Source: a virus. From it: a DNA stretch of 25,307 nucleotides. The DNA is taken from IMG/VR virus record IMGVR_UViG_3300022874_000043, positions 1 to 25,307 of that record; one strand, 5' to 3'. This document shows positions 14,899-21,470 of this stretch, piece after piece. Each line of letters starts with the position of its first letter. The first letter of the stretch is position 1. Under the pieces are notes generated by a model. That model was not told the origin of the DNA, ran no database searches, and saw only the letters and a program-made list of their open reading frames with translations. Position numbers and translations under genes: made by a program.

Positions 14899-15881
14899 GC
14901 GGCTTGCTCCATTATAGGGATATCTACGCATCGGCAGCCGAATGCCTGCCCTGGCAGACCCCTTGTTCCCTTCGCTTTATCTATGATCGGTGGATCAGTA
15001 TAATAAAATACGCGGCCGTGTAGGTCTTTGTGCTCGTCACGGACCCGGCTGTCCCTGGTTGCACTCCATCTGAATTTCTTGACACCGGACCCGGTCAGCT
15101 GCTCTTTGCGGTAACTTGCCATGAATAACGATGTCTCTTGCCTGGCTATAAATTTGGCTTTTTTCTTTGTGGTCCCGTACCGCTTCTGTATCTTAATGGC
15201 CAGGTGGTCGGCACGATACCCTGCTCTCGCGTTGTCCGATACGTCCTGGCGCAGACGTAGGATCTCGTCATCTACCCATCCCTTGATCGTTGGCTTGATA
15301 TTTGCACCGTAGTTCTTTGCCATTGATTCAAGAAATTCTGGGCTATTCTGTGCCTGCACTTCTACGCCTTCGTATAACTTTTTGAAATCATCAGTGACGC
15401 GCTTCATGGTCTTATCAAATTTGAATGGGGTTGTTTCGATGATATCCGGCATACTCTCCTGGATTCGGTCTAACTGTTTAAGCACCCGCTCACTGGTTTG
15501 CTGTACCTTCGTCTTGCGAACGGTCGCTATGGCGCGGATGCCCGGAGGCACCATGGACAGCTTTAGCCGGAAAACTTTCGATTGCCGGTCCCACTGCGCG
15601 CCCAGTTTCCGGAGCTCCCTACCAAGAGCTGCATTAAATCTGCCTGCAAATACCCCGATGAATGTGCCGCGATGCATATCAGCATTGTATATTATCTGCC
15701 CGCGCGTGATCGCCTTCTCGACGATACTCTGTTTATCGCTATTCGTAATAGTGTTGTTCATTGAGTCTTTCATGATATCCTTCAGCGGTTCGTAAACAAG
15801 CGTATAAATAAACCAGCGGAGCTGCGCTTCGAGCGGCTCCGTGTACTTGTCATGCATCGGCTGGGGCTTGAGCGGTTTCAC
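14895..15881 (-). CDS. Minor head protein (Mu gpF-like, SPP1 gp7-type)
   Basis: A 328-residue protein. The N-terminal two thirds are helical and carry many charged residues. The C-terminal domain (about 235-325) is the phage Mu protein F domain: ARQETSLFMASYRKEQLTGS, FRWSATRDSRVRDEHKDLHG and LPGQAFGCRCVDIPI, with the family's R..R..H..l.G and PG....CrC motifs intact. Such proteins sit inside the head by the portal and may help eject or organise the DNA. The gene follows the portal and a small gene in a tight cluster. Confidence 0.9.
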   Translation of the reverse strand: MKPLKPQPMHDKYTEPLEAQLRWFIYTLVYEPLKDIMKDSMNNTITNSDKQSIVEKAITRGQIIYNADMHRGTFIGVFAGRFNAALGRELRKLGAQWDRQSKVFRLKLSMVPPGIRAIATVRKTKVQQTSERVLKQLDRIQESMPDIIETTPFKFDKTMKRVTDDFKKLYEGVEVQAQNSPEFLESMAKNYGANIKPTIKGWVDDEILRLRQDVSDNARAGYRADHLAIKIQKRYGTTKKKAKFIARQETSLFMASYRKEQLTGSGVKKFRWSATRDSRVRDEHKDLHGRVFYYTDPPIIDKAKGTRGLPGQAFGCRCVDIPIMEQAA

Positions 15882-15882
15882 T

Positions 15883-16113
15883 TTAAAATCCTATTTTTTT
15901 CTTTCCGCCGGATGTCACCGACAGCTGAAGATCAAAATCGCCGCCGAGCGCGTTCTCAATGCTGCGCTGTACGGCAGATACGTTATATTCTCCGCTGGGA
16001 CACATGGCTGTTCCTGAAATGCGGAAAACATCAAATTCCATAAATCCTGCATTTTTCATAGCGTTCTTCATTTCCTGCGTTGGTGCGAGTGTGTGCGGTG
16101 CGATAGGGTTCAT
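15883..16113 (-). CDS. Small protein between portal and minor head genes, unknown
   Basis: A 76-residue protein whose ATG overlaps the portal stop by 4 bases. It includes FMEFDVFRISGTAMCPSGEY, NVSAVQRSIENALGGDFDLQ and a basic end GGKKKIGF. The strand-helix-strand pattern could be a small alpha/beta domain. No family is recognised. Coupling to the portal gene suggests a virion or assembly role. Confidence 0.55.
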   Translation of the reverse strand: MNPIAPHTLAPTQEMKNAMKNAGFMEFDVFRISGTAMCPSGEYNVSAVQRSIENALGGDFDLQLSVTSGGKKKIGF

Positions 16114-17561
16114 TTCTTGGGTTCTCCTTGGGCTGGTTTTTTTTCTTTCGCTGTGGCTGGATTCTTTGGATTGCCTGCGTCGCCCGGCTTACCATCCTTT
16201 CCGGCATTATCGGGGTCTTTGTCGCCATCCTGCGTGGCCTGCTGCTCGATCAGTTCATCCTGCCGTGTCTGTGCTGGATAATCCTCAATGGTCGATGCTT
16301 CTACCTTGACCGGCATCAGGTCTCTGGTTTGCAGCGATTCGATCACTTCCGGGCCGGTCATGAGCTGGGTCTGGTGCAGCTGGATCATGCGGTTCTGGAA
16401 TGAGCTGTTTACTGTCTCTTCCTGGACAGCATCCATGACCCGGAGCGGTTTAAACTTAAACTGAAAATCTGGCACATAGCCGAATTCCATTCGGGCAGTG
16501 ACCCGCAGCAGTTCGTTCAATGGGTGGCGCATGCGGTCCCGGATCTCGGATTCAATCATTGCATTGTAATTCTCCAGGTCCTCTTGCCCGCTGTTAAACC
16601 CTGATGCAGACAGACCGAATAGTTTGGTCATTGGCATACGCAGGGCTGTTGCGATCCCGATCCGTATCTCGCGCAGCATTTCAGACAGGCCGCCGAATGT
16701 CATGGTTTTTTGGTCGTAGTCATCTTCCTTGTCCATGACCACCGCACTGTGATAGCTTTTTAGCTGGTTTGACATCTGGATTCTGCGGCGGATCAGCTCG
16801 GTTCCTTCGCTGGTGATGAGTGAATTGTTAAACCCGTTTATTTTCCATACGTCCACTTTCGCTTCATCGAGCAATTCGAATACAAGGTTGTTATGCTTCA
16901 GGTACATATTCAGCTCGCGGACCACGTGTTCGCATTCGCTCATACCCCATCCGGCCAGCTGCGGCCGCACAATCGCCGGGGCTGCTTTGCCGTTTATCGT
17001 AAGCACACGGCTGCGGTGTATCTTCACATTGTAGAACGTAAAAAATTCATTGATTCTGTTCGGTGCGGATAATTCCCAGCGGTCGGCCGGGTAAAATTCT
17101 ACCTCTGCGCCTTTTTTTATTGATTCGATTTTGAAAGGTTTCGCCGGGTCCTCATGTGCATTAATGATTGTGCCTGCGCCGCCAAACAAGCGCGCCCAGC
17201 ATACAGTCTCTTTAAAAACAGATAGCACGTTATCGCGCTGCAGGGATTCTTGCCATCCTTTTATATCTTCGCCATCAATTTCATCACTGGTGATCTCAAT
17301 GCCGCCGCGCAGTGCATCAGATACCGGCTGATCAATTAATGACTGGATCAGTCCGTGCTCCATGTAAAGATAATTTAAAACGATGCGCTGGATTGTAAGC
17401 GGGCTGTAACGGTTATTCGTGTATAAAGTTTCGAGATTATTAAGCTGCTGCGTGTTCCAGACGCTATGGGGAACCAGCTCTGATAAAGTGTTTTTAAATT
17501 CGGTAGGGATTTTTTTATCAGCGGGGATTGAGTTTTTTATGGTCCGTGTTTTCTTTTTCAA
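16110..17561 (-). CDS. Portal protein (DUF1073 / Acb1-like portal family)
   Basis: A 483-residue protein of the DUF1073 portal family. It has TIQRIVLNYLYMEHGLIQSL and DQPVSDALRGGIEITSDEID near the start, CWARLFGGAGTIINAHEDP (about 121-139), which is the conserved a...GGa.i motif, a wing with YHSAVVMDKEDDYDQ, then ATALRMPMTKLFGLSASGFN and SGQEDLENYNAMIESEIRDR in the stem/crown region. The last 45 residues are a disordered Pro/Gly/Lys tail. Its start is not an ATG: TTG at 17561, or CTG 6 bases earlier, with GAGG upstream. It forms the dodecameric DNA gate bound by the terminase. Confidence 0.88.
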   Translation of the reverse strand: MKKKTRTIKNSIPADKKIPTEFKNTLSELVPHSVWNTQQLNNLETLYTNNRYSPLTIQRIVLNYLYMEHGLIQSLIDQPVSDALRGGIEITSDEIDGEDIKGWQESLQRDNVLSVFKETVCWARLFGGAGTIINAHEDPAKPFKIESIKKGAEVEFYPADRWELSAPNRINEFFTFYNVKIHRSRVLTINGKAAPAIVRPQLAGWGMSECEHVVRELNMYLKHNNLVFELLDEAKVDVWKINGFNNSLITSEGTELIRRRIQMSNQLKSYHSAVVMDKEDDYDQKTMTFGGLSEMLREIRIGIATALRMPMTKLFGLSASGFNSGQEDLENYNAMIESEIRDRMRHPLNELLRVTARMEFGYVPDFQFKFKPLRVMDAVQEETVNSSFQNRMIQLHQTQLMTGPEVIESLQTRDLMPVKVEASTIEDYPAQTRQDELIEQQATQDGDKDPDNAGKDGKPGDAGNPKNPATAKEKKPAQGEPKK

Positions 17562-17601
17562 GGCCAGGAGTACCTCGCTTATGGATGAACCTTCTTTTTT
17601 T

Positions 17602-17631
17602 ATTAAACATTATTTAAAACACTTTTGTCAA
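17602..17631 (-). promoter_or_regulatory. Candidate promoter before the portal gene
   Basis: The 80-base gap between terminase and portal is the longest in the window. It holds TTGACA (17631-17626), an 18-base spacer and TTTAAT (17607-17602). Transcription would begin about 35 bases before the portal start codon. Hexamers are good but the region is very AT-rich, so chance is possible. Confidence 0.4.
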
Positions 17632-17641
17632 CAATAATCTT

Positions 17642-20626
17642 TTAACCGACATAGTCGAGTGTCTTGTTTGATTGTGATAATTCGGTGAGTCCCCATACGC
17701 AATTATGTACTAATATTCCGTTTGCAAAGTATTCAGGGATATCTTTCACTTCAAGGTTATAGACTGGGTTTCCGCTGTCTATTTGGTCGGTGGCGAGGTG
17801 GGCGTTTAGCTTCGTTATGCTTATTAACACAACGTCGTGAACAGAACCTTGCGATTTCAAGATATGATTTGAATTCGCTTCCGCACAAGATACATTTTTT
17901 TTCGTATTCTGCTTTTCTGTTTTTCCATGACAATTTTCCGAGTTTCTTATGCCATGCAATTCCGGCGGGTGATCCATGCCATTTTGATGCAAGGGGTCTG
18001 ATTTTATTTGCCCATGATCTTCGCTGCTCGGTGTATTTCTCTTTATGCTTTTGTGCGTGTTCTTTTTTAGTGAGGCATTCAAGGTTAACGATTGAATTAT
18101 TTTTTTTATTACCGTCGATATGGTGTATATCGTGTCCTTTAGGAATTTCTCCATGATGCCTTCGCCATACTTCCCTATGTTCTGTGTCTTTCCCTGTCCA
18201 GTTATATGTTCCCATGTCCCTATTATATCATATCCCCATACCACTGTGTCAAGTGAAATAAATCCTCGGTTGATTGTATAGATTGGATGGTTCGGCGTTG
18301 CTGTTAGTGTCGCCCCGTTTGAGAATGTCGCAGTGATAACTTTTGCATTTGGATTCGTAATCCCTGCGTTTAACACTTCGCGGGGACCATATCTTGTAAT
18401 AACATAATCCCCTGGGGATATACAAGATATCGGCATTTCCCCGTTAACAGTTTTTATCATAGTTCCTGCTGTGAAACAGGCATCCATCCTATCGGGGCTC
18501 TTTTCACCTGGGACATAGTTACACATTTGATCTTCAAGCTCGGGGAAACATCCTACGTGGTGTACCTTACAGTTATGCACTAAGATATTATTAGCAAAAT
18601 ATTCGTGACAATCAGCTACTTCAAGATTATATACATTTTCAATACTGCTTTTTTTTACGGTTTCTATTCCAGTAACTTGTGTTGCAAGGCGGCGAGCAGA
18701 ATCTAACCCTTGTTGCTCTTGTTTTAAATTTTCTCTTACATTCATCACATTGGTGAAACGTCTCTCTTCTTTTTTTCCACCATTCTTTATGCGAGATAGA
18801 ATTTTTCTTCCGAACTTCCGATGTCCCCAACGCAAGAGATCGTTCTTTAGTGTGTTTAAAAAAATGCTTCGTTGGTGTAATTGGAACAAGGTTTTCAATT
18901 TTATTATTGCTTGAATCCCCATCGATATGATGAATATGTATACCATCGTCGATTTTCCCGTTATAGTGTTCCCAAACACTTCTGTGCAAAAGCTCATTCC
19001 CTGACGACCTACCGGCTCTCCAGTACCCATCGATTTGTTTATAGTATCTTTTTTTATTAAACTCGACATATTCCCTTTTTGGCTGCCTTGTTTTCCATCT
19101 TTCCGTGGCTGCACAAGACTTACATCTAGCATTTTTTCTTGATACCCCTGTTTTACAATCGAGACATTTGTATTTTTTTCGCTTTTGCATATTTCATTAC
19201 CTCCTACAAGTATTATATCACTTATAGGAACAACAAGTCCAGCACTTTTAAAGATGTTTTTGTTAACTGTATAGATTGGATGGTTTCTTGTGCATTTTAA
19301 AGTATTCTTTCCTGCTTTTATTTCAATCGTTTCCTTAACCCCTGTTTTCCCAGACCATAATACTTTTTTTAGCCCTCTTCTTGTCCATACCCGTTCACCT
19401 ATAACAATTTCTTTTATTGGCTTTTTACAAAATTCAGCATGAATCATTGTTCCTTCGGCAACACACTGTTCATAAAGTGCGCTGATTGGTTCAGCTCTTG
19501 TCAGCTTGCCGCGGCTTGCACGTACTGCGCGATAGTTAACCGTGTTGTCTGTGTTGCGTATAACAGATTCTACCAGGTCGCCACCGTTATTTACCTCGCC
19601 GATTATTTTATCCGCAAAGTAATCGTGGTATAAATTGATCGCTGCGGCTGCCCATACATTCGGGGTGGACCGCATTGACCGATCGCGCATAACGTAAAAA
19701 TGTCGATCGATCCCCATCCCTGTTACAATGATTCCAGTTTCCGAGCTATCCTCTTCGCAAGTCACGGCCGGGTCTATTGAAACTACGATCCGGATCAGTT
19801 TCGGCGCGACCCTGACGCGGTATTTCTCGATTAGCGCCTGGTTCCACAGTGCGCCCTGGCGGTCCTCGAGTATTTCGCCGGACAGTTCCTGCCGGCCCAG
19901 CCGTGTGCCATCGTACTTGTTATAAATGCGCTCAATGAATTTTGCCGAAAGGTTGATCAGGTTGTCTTTTGTGCGGCCTCGGGTTACTACGGTATCCGGG
20001 TCCTTAACCAGACCACGGATGATCGGGATGGGTCGTGGCGTAGTGGTTACGATAACTTTCGGGTCAGGGCCTATCCTGAGCCCCATTTCCATGTTATCCC
20101 AAGTATCATCGGGGTACATATATTTGGCCAGTTCGTCTACCCAGGCCGTGTCGTGCTGCGGGCCGCGGAGCTGGCCTGGTTCGTCGCCGCTGTATATCGT
20201 GGCTACCGCCCCGTTGGGCCACACGATCCTGCGCTTGCTGGGCTGGTAGTCCGGCATAAACCATGGCGGGCTGCATTTGAGGATTGAGCTTTCGCCGATC
20301 TCGACCATCGTATCCCGGACATCGGCCTTACTCTGGCCAATCAGCGCGATGTACTTGCTGCCGGTCCTGGCTCGTTCTATGATGAATTCACTGCCGGTCC
20401 TGGTTTTGCCGTAACCCCGGCCGCTTAACAGTAGCCATACTGTCCATGCGACCTTTGGCGGGATCTGCTCTTTACGTGCCCAGAACTTCCAGTCATAGAT
20501 TAGTGCTTGGCATTCCTGGTCACTTAGATTTGCGAGGATCCTTGACCGCTCCGAGCTTGGCAGCGATGCCAGAGATCTGGCTGGCGAGTCGTTCTCTTGG
20601 GCTTGTCGTTTCAATGGGGCCGCCAT
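17642..20626 (-). CDS. Terminase large subunit precursor with two inteins
   Basis: A 994-residue precursor. Removing residues 388-685 and 717-975 leaves a 437-residue protein, the usual TerL size. ATPase motifs: Walker A-type SGRGYGKTRTG (about 68-78), Walker B AWVDE (161-165), coupling TTTP (194-197). Nuclease: Asp285 in SIDP, an acidic pair near 344-350, and the last conserved Asp residues in SPDRMDA (711-716). After splicing, the extein reads LYEQ-CKVHHVG and SPDRMDA-CVWGLTEL, a normal family match. It packages phage DNA into the head through the portal. The start overlaps the small subunit gene by 107 bases. Without splicing, the nuclease site would be broken, so splicing should be essential. 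Confidence 0.93.
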   Translation of the reverse strand: MAAPLKRQAQENDSPARSLASLPSSERSRILANLSDQECQALIYDWKFWARKEQIPPKVAWTVWLLLSGRGYGKTRTGSEFIIERARTGSKYIALIGQSKADVRDTMVEIGESSILKCSPPWFMPDYQPSKRRIVWPNGAVATIYSGDEPGQLRGPQHDTAWVDELAKYMYPDDTWDNMEMGLRIGPDPKVIVTTTPRPIPIIRGLVKDPDTVVTRGRTKDNLINLSAKFIERIYNKYDGTRLGRQELSGEILEDRQGALWNQALIEKYRVRVAPKLIRIVVSIDPAVTCEEDSSETGIIVTGMGIDRHFYVMRDRSMRSTPNVWAAAAINLYHDYFADKIIGEVNNGGDLVESVIRNTDNTVNYRAVRASRGKLTRAEPISALYEQCVAEGTMIHAEFCKKPIKEIVIGERVWTRRGLKKVLWSGKTGVKETIEIKAGKNTLKCTRNHPIYTVNKNIFKSAGLVVPISDIILVGGNEICKSEKNTNVSIVKQGYQEKMLDVSLVQPRKDGKQGSQKGNMSSLIKKDTINKSMGTGEPVGRQGMSFCTEVFGNTITGKSTMVYIFIISMGIQAIIKLKTLFQLHQRSIFLNTLKNDLLRWGHRKFGRKILSRIKNGGKKEERRFTNVMNVRENLKQEQQGLDSARRLATQVTGIETVKKSSIENVYNLEVADCHEYFANNILVHNCKVHHVGCFPELEDQMCNYVPGEKSPDRMDACFTAGTMIKTVNGEMPISCISPGDYVITRYGPREVLNAGITNPNAKVITATFSNGATLTATPNHPIYTINRGFISLDTVVWGYDIIGTWEHITGQGKTQNIGKYGEGIMEKFLKDTIYTISTVIKKIIQSLTLNASLKKNTHKSIKRNTPSSEDHGQIKSDPLHQNGMDHPPELHGIRNSENCHGKTEKQNTKKNVSCAEANSNHILKSQGSVHDVVLISITKLNAHLATDQIDSGNPVYNLEVKDIPEYFANGILVHNCVWGLTELSQSNKTLDYVG
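17757..18215 (-). CDS. HNH homing endonuclease nested out of frame in intein 2
   Basis: A 152-residue protein in the -1 frame relative to the terminase and wholly inside intein 2. The HNH core is HREVWRRHHGEIPKGHDIHH then IDGNKKNNSIVNLECLTKKE. It is followed by a Cys4 zinc-binding tail (KKCILCGSEFKSYLEIARFC, SRRC). Start at 18215: AGGG directly before ATG gives only a weak ribosome site, but a TATAAT ends 6 bases before the ATG. Its TAA stop is formed by the codons of the block F Tyr-Asn (VYNLEV). It would cut intein-free terminase genes and drive homing. No in-frame link to the intein exists. Confidence 0.88.
   Translation of the reverse strand: MGTYNWTGKDTEHREVWRRHHGEIPKGHDIHHIDGNKKNNSIVNLECLTKKEHAQKHKEKYTEQRRSWANKIRPLASKWHGSPAGIAWHKKLGKLSWKNRKAEYEKKCILCGSEFKSYLEIARFCSRRCVNKHNEAKRPPRHRPNRQRKPSL
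18222..18252 (-). promoter_or_regulatory. Candidate promoter for the nested HNH gene in intein 2
   Basis: TTGACA (18252-18247), a 19-base spacer and TATAAT (18227-18222) with an extended TGn before it. The ATG of the HNH ORF follows 6 bases after the -10, so a transcript would start at or near the start codon. The spacer is 2 bases longer than ideal. The same DNA codes for the end of the intein N-terminal block, so the match may be partly protein-driven. Confidence 0.45.
18639..19190 (-). CDS. HNH homing endonuclease nested out of frame in intein 1
   Basis: A 183-residue protein in the -1 frame relative to the terminase, inside intein 1. The N-terminus has a zinc finger (YKCLDCKTGVSRKNARCKSC). 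The HNH core is LLHRSVWEHYNGKIDDGIHI then HHIDGDSSNNKIENLVPITP. A Cys4 tail follows (HQCDECKRKFKTRATRVRFC, SPPC). It begins at an ATG with a perfect AGGAGG 9 bases upstream, itself coding Gly-Gly in the intein frame. The last dozen codons overlap the conserved start of the intein C-terminal splicing block. The second nested HNH has the same HNH-plus-Cys4 layout. Confidence 0.9.
   Translation of the reverse strand: MQKRKKYKCLDCKTGVSRKNARCKSCAATERWKTRQPKREYVEFNKKRYYKQIDGYWRAGRSSGNELLHRSVWEHYNGKIDDGIHIHHIDGDSSNNKIENLVPITPTKHFFKHTKERSLALGTSEVRKKNSISHKEWWKKRRETFHQCDECKRKFKTRATRVRFCSPPCNTSYWNRNRKKKQY
19200..19217 (-). promoter_or_regulatory. Start signals of the nested HNH gene in intein 1
   Basis: AGGAGG (19205-19200) lies 9 bases before the ATG at 19190 and is the best ribosome binding site in this gene region. 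Just upstream is TATAAT (19217-19212) with TG one base before it, an extended -10 form. The 10-mer TGATATAATA is identical before both nested HNH genes. No good -35 is seen here. Confidence 0.6.
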
Positions 20627-21137
20627 CCTTCCCGGTGATTTCGGTTTTGTCGGTAAACATTTTTAAGTGTCTGCCAAGTAATTCAAGCGCCCTGACCTTA
20701 TCATTCATCTTTACTTTTTTCGTGTATCCGATTTTTTCCTTTTCTTCCCCAGTGCCTTCATACAGTTCATTAACTTCAATCTGTGATATAGCATGTGCAA
20801 GGTCATCAGGGATATCAGTTAAATCTTTCATCATCCCCTGTTCCGTGAAGGCCCCGCGCACATCCATCATAGCAATTTTCATCAATTCTCTGACCACATC
20901 GTCGGCTTTTATGAGGGTGCGGTCTTCCTGTGAATGTATCTGTTTTACGATTTCATCCTTCACCTTTGCGATTCTTAATAAACAAGATGCCTGAACCTCA
21001 GCGTTTTTTGCGCTGTATCCCGCTCTTATCGCTGCATTTGTTCCGTGTTTGTCGATTAGATATTCAAGGCAGAATTGCTTCTGTTTGACGGTGAGTTTGG
21101 GGCTAGGTGATCGTTTTTCAGCTTTTTTATTCTTCAT
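20520..21137 (-). CDS. Terminase small subunit
   Basis: A 205-residue protein of the Terminase_2 family. The N-terminal DNA-binding part is LTVKQKQFCLEYLIDKHGTN then AAIRAGYSAKNAEVQASCLL, matching the conserved L..kq..F..eYl.d.n.t.AairAGYs.k.a. A central helical part with DDVVRELMKIAMMDVRGAF follows, and KVKMNDKVRALELLGRHLKM near the end is another family feature. It recognises the packaging site and recruits the large subunit. Its 3' end overlaps the large subunit gene by 107 bases in another frame. Confidence 0.92.
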   Translation of the reverse strand: MKNKKAEKRSPSPKLTVKQKQFCLEYLIDKHGTNAAIRAGYSAKNAEVQASCLLRIAKVKDEIVKQIHSQEDRTLIKADDVVRELMKIAMMDVRGAFTEQGMMKDLTDIPDDLAHAISQIEVNELYEGTGEEKEKIGYTKKVKMNDKVRALELLGRHLKMFTDKTEITGKDGGPIETTSPRERLASQISGIAAKLGAVKDPRKSK

Positions 21138-21148
21138 AATACCCTTAA

Positions 21149-21177
21149 AGTATACCAGCTTTGCCGCTTGGTGTCAA
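21149..21177 (-). promoter_or_regulatory. Strong candidate promoter for the terminase/late genes
   Basis: TTGACA (21177-21172), exactly 17 bases, then TATACT (21154-21149), in the only non-coding stretch upstream of the terminase small subunit (21138-21189). The ATG lies 11 bases after the -10, so the leader would be only about 5 bases and the AAGGG near the start may lie at the transcript end. The same TTGACA-N17-TATACT layout occurs at 24257-24285. Confidence 0.6.
21162..21177 (-). repeat. 16-bp direct repeat, copy 1
   Basis: TTGACACCAAGCGGCA on the minus strand. It matches copy 2 at 21553-21568 in 15 of 16 positions. This copy forms the -35 and the start of the spacer of the terminase promoter. 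Confidence 0.6.
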
Positions 21178-21189
21178 TCAAATGGCTAG

Positions 21190-21330
21190 TTAAAACGTAA
21201 CCACTGTTGTCAGCGCAGCGGCCGCAAGCCAATAAATAGTTTTTCTCCAGTCGTGTCCAGTAGCCCAAACGATTGCTGATGCGATATCCAGCACGATCAA
21301 AATTGTCGGGAATATCTGGTATCTATTCAT
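21190..21330 (-). CDS. Small two-helix membrane protein, unknown
   Basis: A 46-residue protein starting MNRYQIFPTILIVLDIASAI. Two hydrophobic segments (about 6-23 and 31-45) are joined by a short polar turn with GHDWRK. Its ATG overlaps the stop of the upstream gene as ATGA, and AAGGCGG lies before it. Size and two-helix layout could fit a holin-like or accessory membrane protein, but no lysis enzyme is visible nearby, so the role is open. Confidence 0.5.
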   Translation of the reverse strand: MNRYQIFPTILIVLDIASAIVWATGHDWRKTIYWLAAAALTTVVTF

Positions 21331-21470
21331 GGTCTGTCCCGCCTTCTGGGGTTGTCAATGGTCGCGATCCCTCGATCAAAACACCATAGGCATGTCAGGA
21401 ATCCGAGCGCGAACCATACCGGCGCACCGGTGCAAAATCCGCCCAGGTAAATAGTAATAAATTCGTTCAT
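21327..21470 (-). CDS. Small membrane protein, truncated paralogue of the 21565-22065 product
   Basis: A 47-residue protein starting MNEFITIYLGGFCTGAPVWF. It is nearly the same as the N-terminus of the product of 21565-22065 (MKEFITVYIGGFCTGAPVWF) and continues with ALGF and a Cys-Trp-Cys-like stretch. One membrane helix is likely (about 5-30). It ends in a basic tail (NPRRRDRP). It overlaps the upstream stop as TAATG and the next gene as ATGA. The gene appears to be a short duplicate of its neighbour. Confidence 0.6.
   Translation of the reverse strand: MNEFITIYLGGFCTGAPVWFALGFLTCLWCFDRGIATIDNPRRRDRP

Larger units (their letters stand above)
17702..18478 (-). mobile_element. Intein 2 of the terminase large subunit
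   Basis: A 259-residue intein, residues 717-975 of the precursor. Block A begins at Cys717 (CFTAGTMIKTVNGEMPIS), block B is TLTATPNHPIYTI with the T..H motif, block F is VYNLEVKDIPEYFANG, and block G is ILVHN followed by Cys976. All residues needed for splicing (Cys1, block B His, penultimate His, last Asn, +1 Cys) are present. It sits within the SPDRMDA-C-VWGLTEL motif of the nuclease. The part between blocks B and F (about 804-950) has no recognisable in-frame endonuclease; in the -1 frame it encodes an HNH protein. Confidence 0.93.
18572..19465 (-). mobile_element. Intein 1 of the terminase large subunit
   Basis: A 298-residue intein, residues 388-685 of the precursor. Block A begins at Cys388 (CVAEGTMIHAEFCKKPIKEI), block B is TLKCTRNHPIYTV, block F is VYNLEVADCHEYFANN, and block G is ILVHN followed by Cys686. 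The splicing residues are complete. It interrupts LYEQ-CKVHHVG, a conserved stretch of the nuclease domain. The middle (about 480-650) reads in frame as Lys/Gln/Ser-rich sequence with no endonuclease motif. A 183-residue HNH ORF occupies the same DNA in the -1 frame. Blocks A, B, F and G are clearly related to those of intein 2. Confidence 0.93.

Noticed and set aside
17642-20626. Possibility that the terminase has ordinary inteins with in-frame HNH domains broken by frameshift errors
   Set aside because: Each case would need two compensating indels, both nested ORFs have complete starts and stops, and the zero frame stays open throughout. It remains worth checking against reads.
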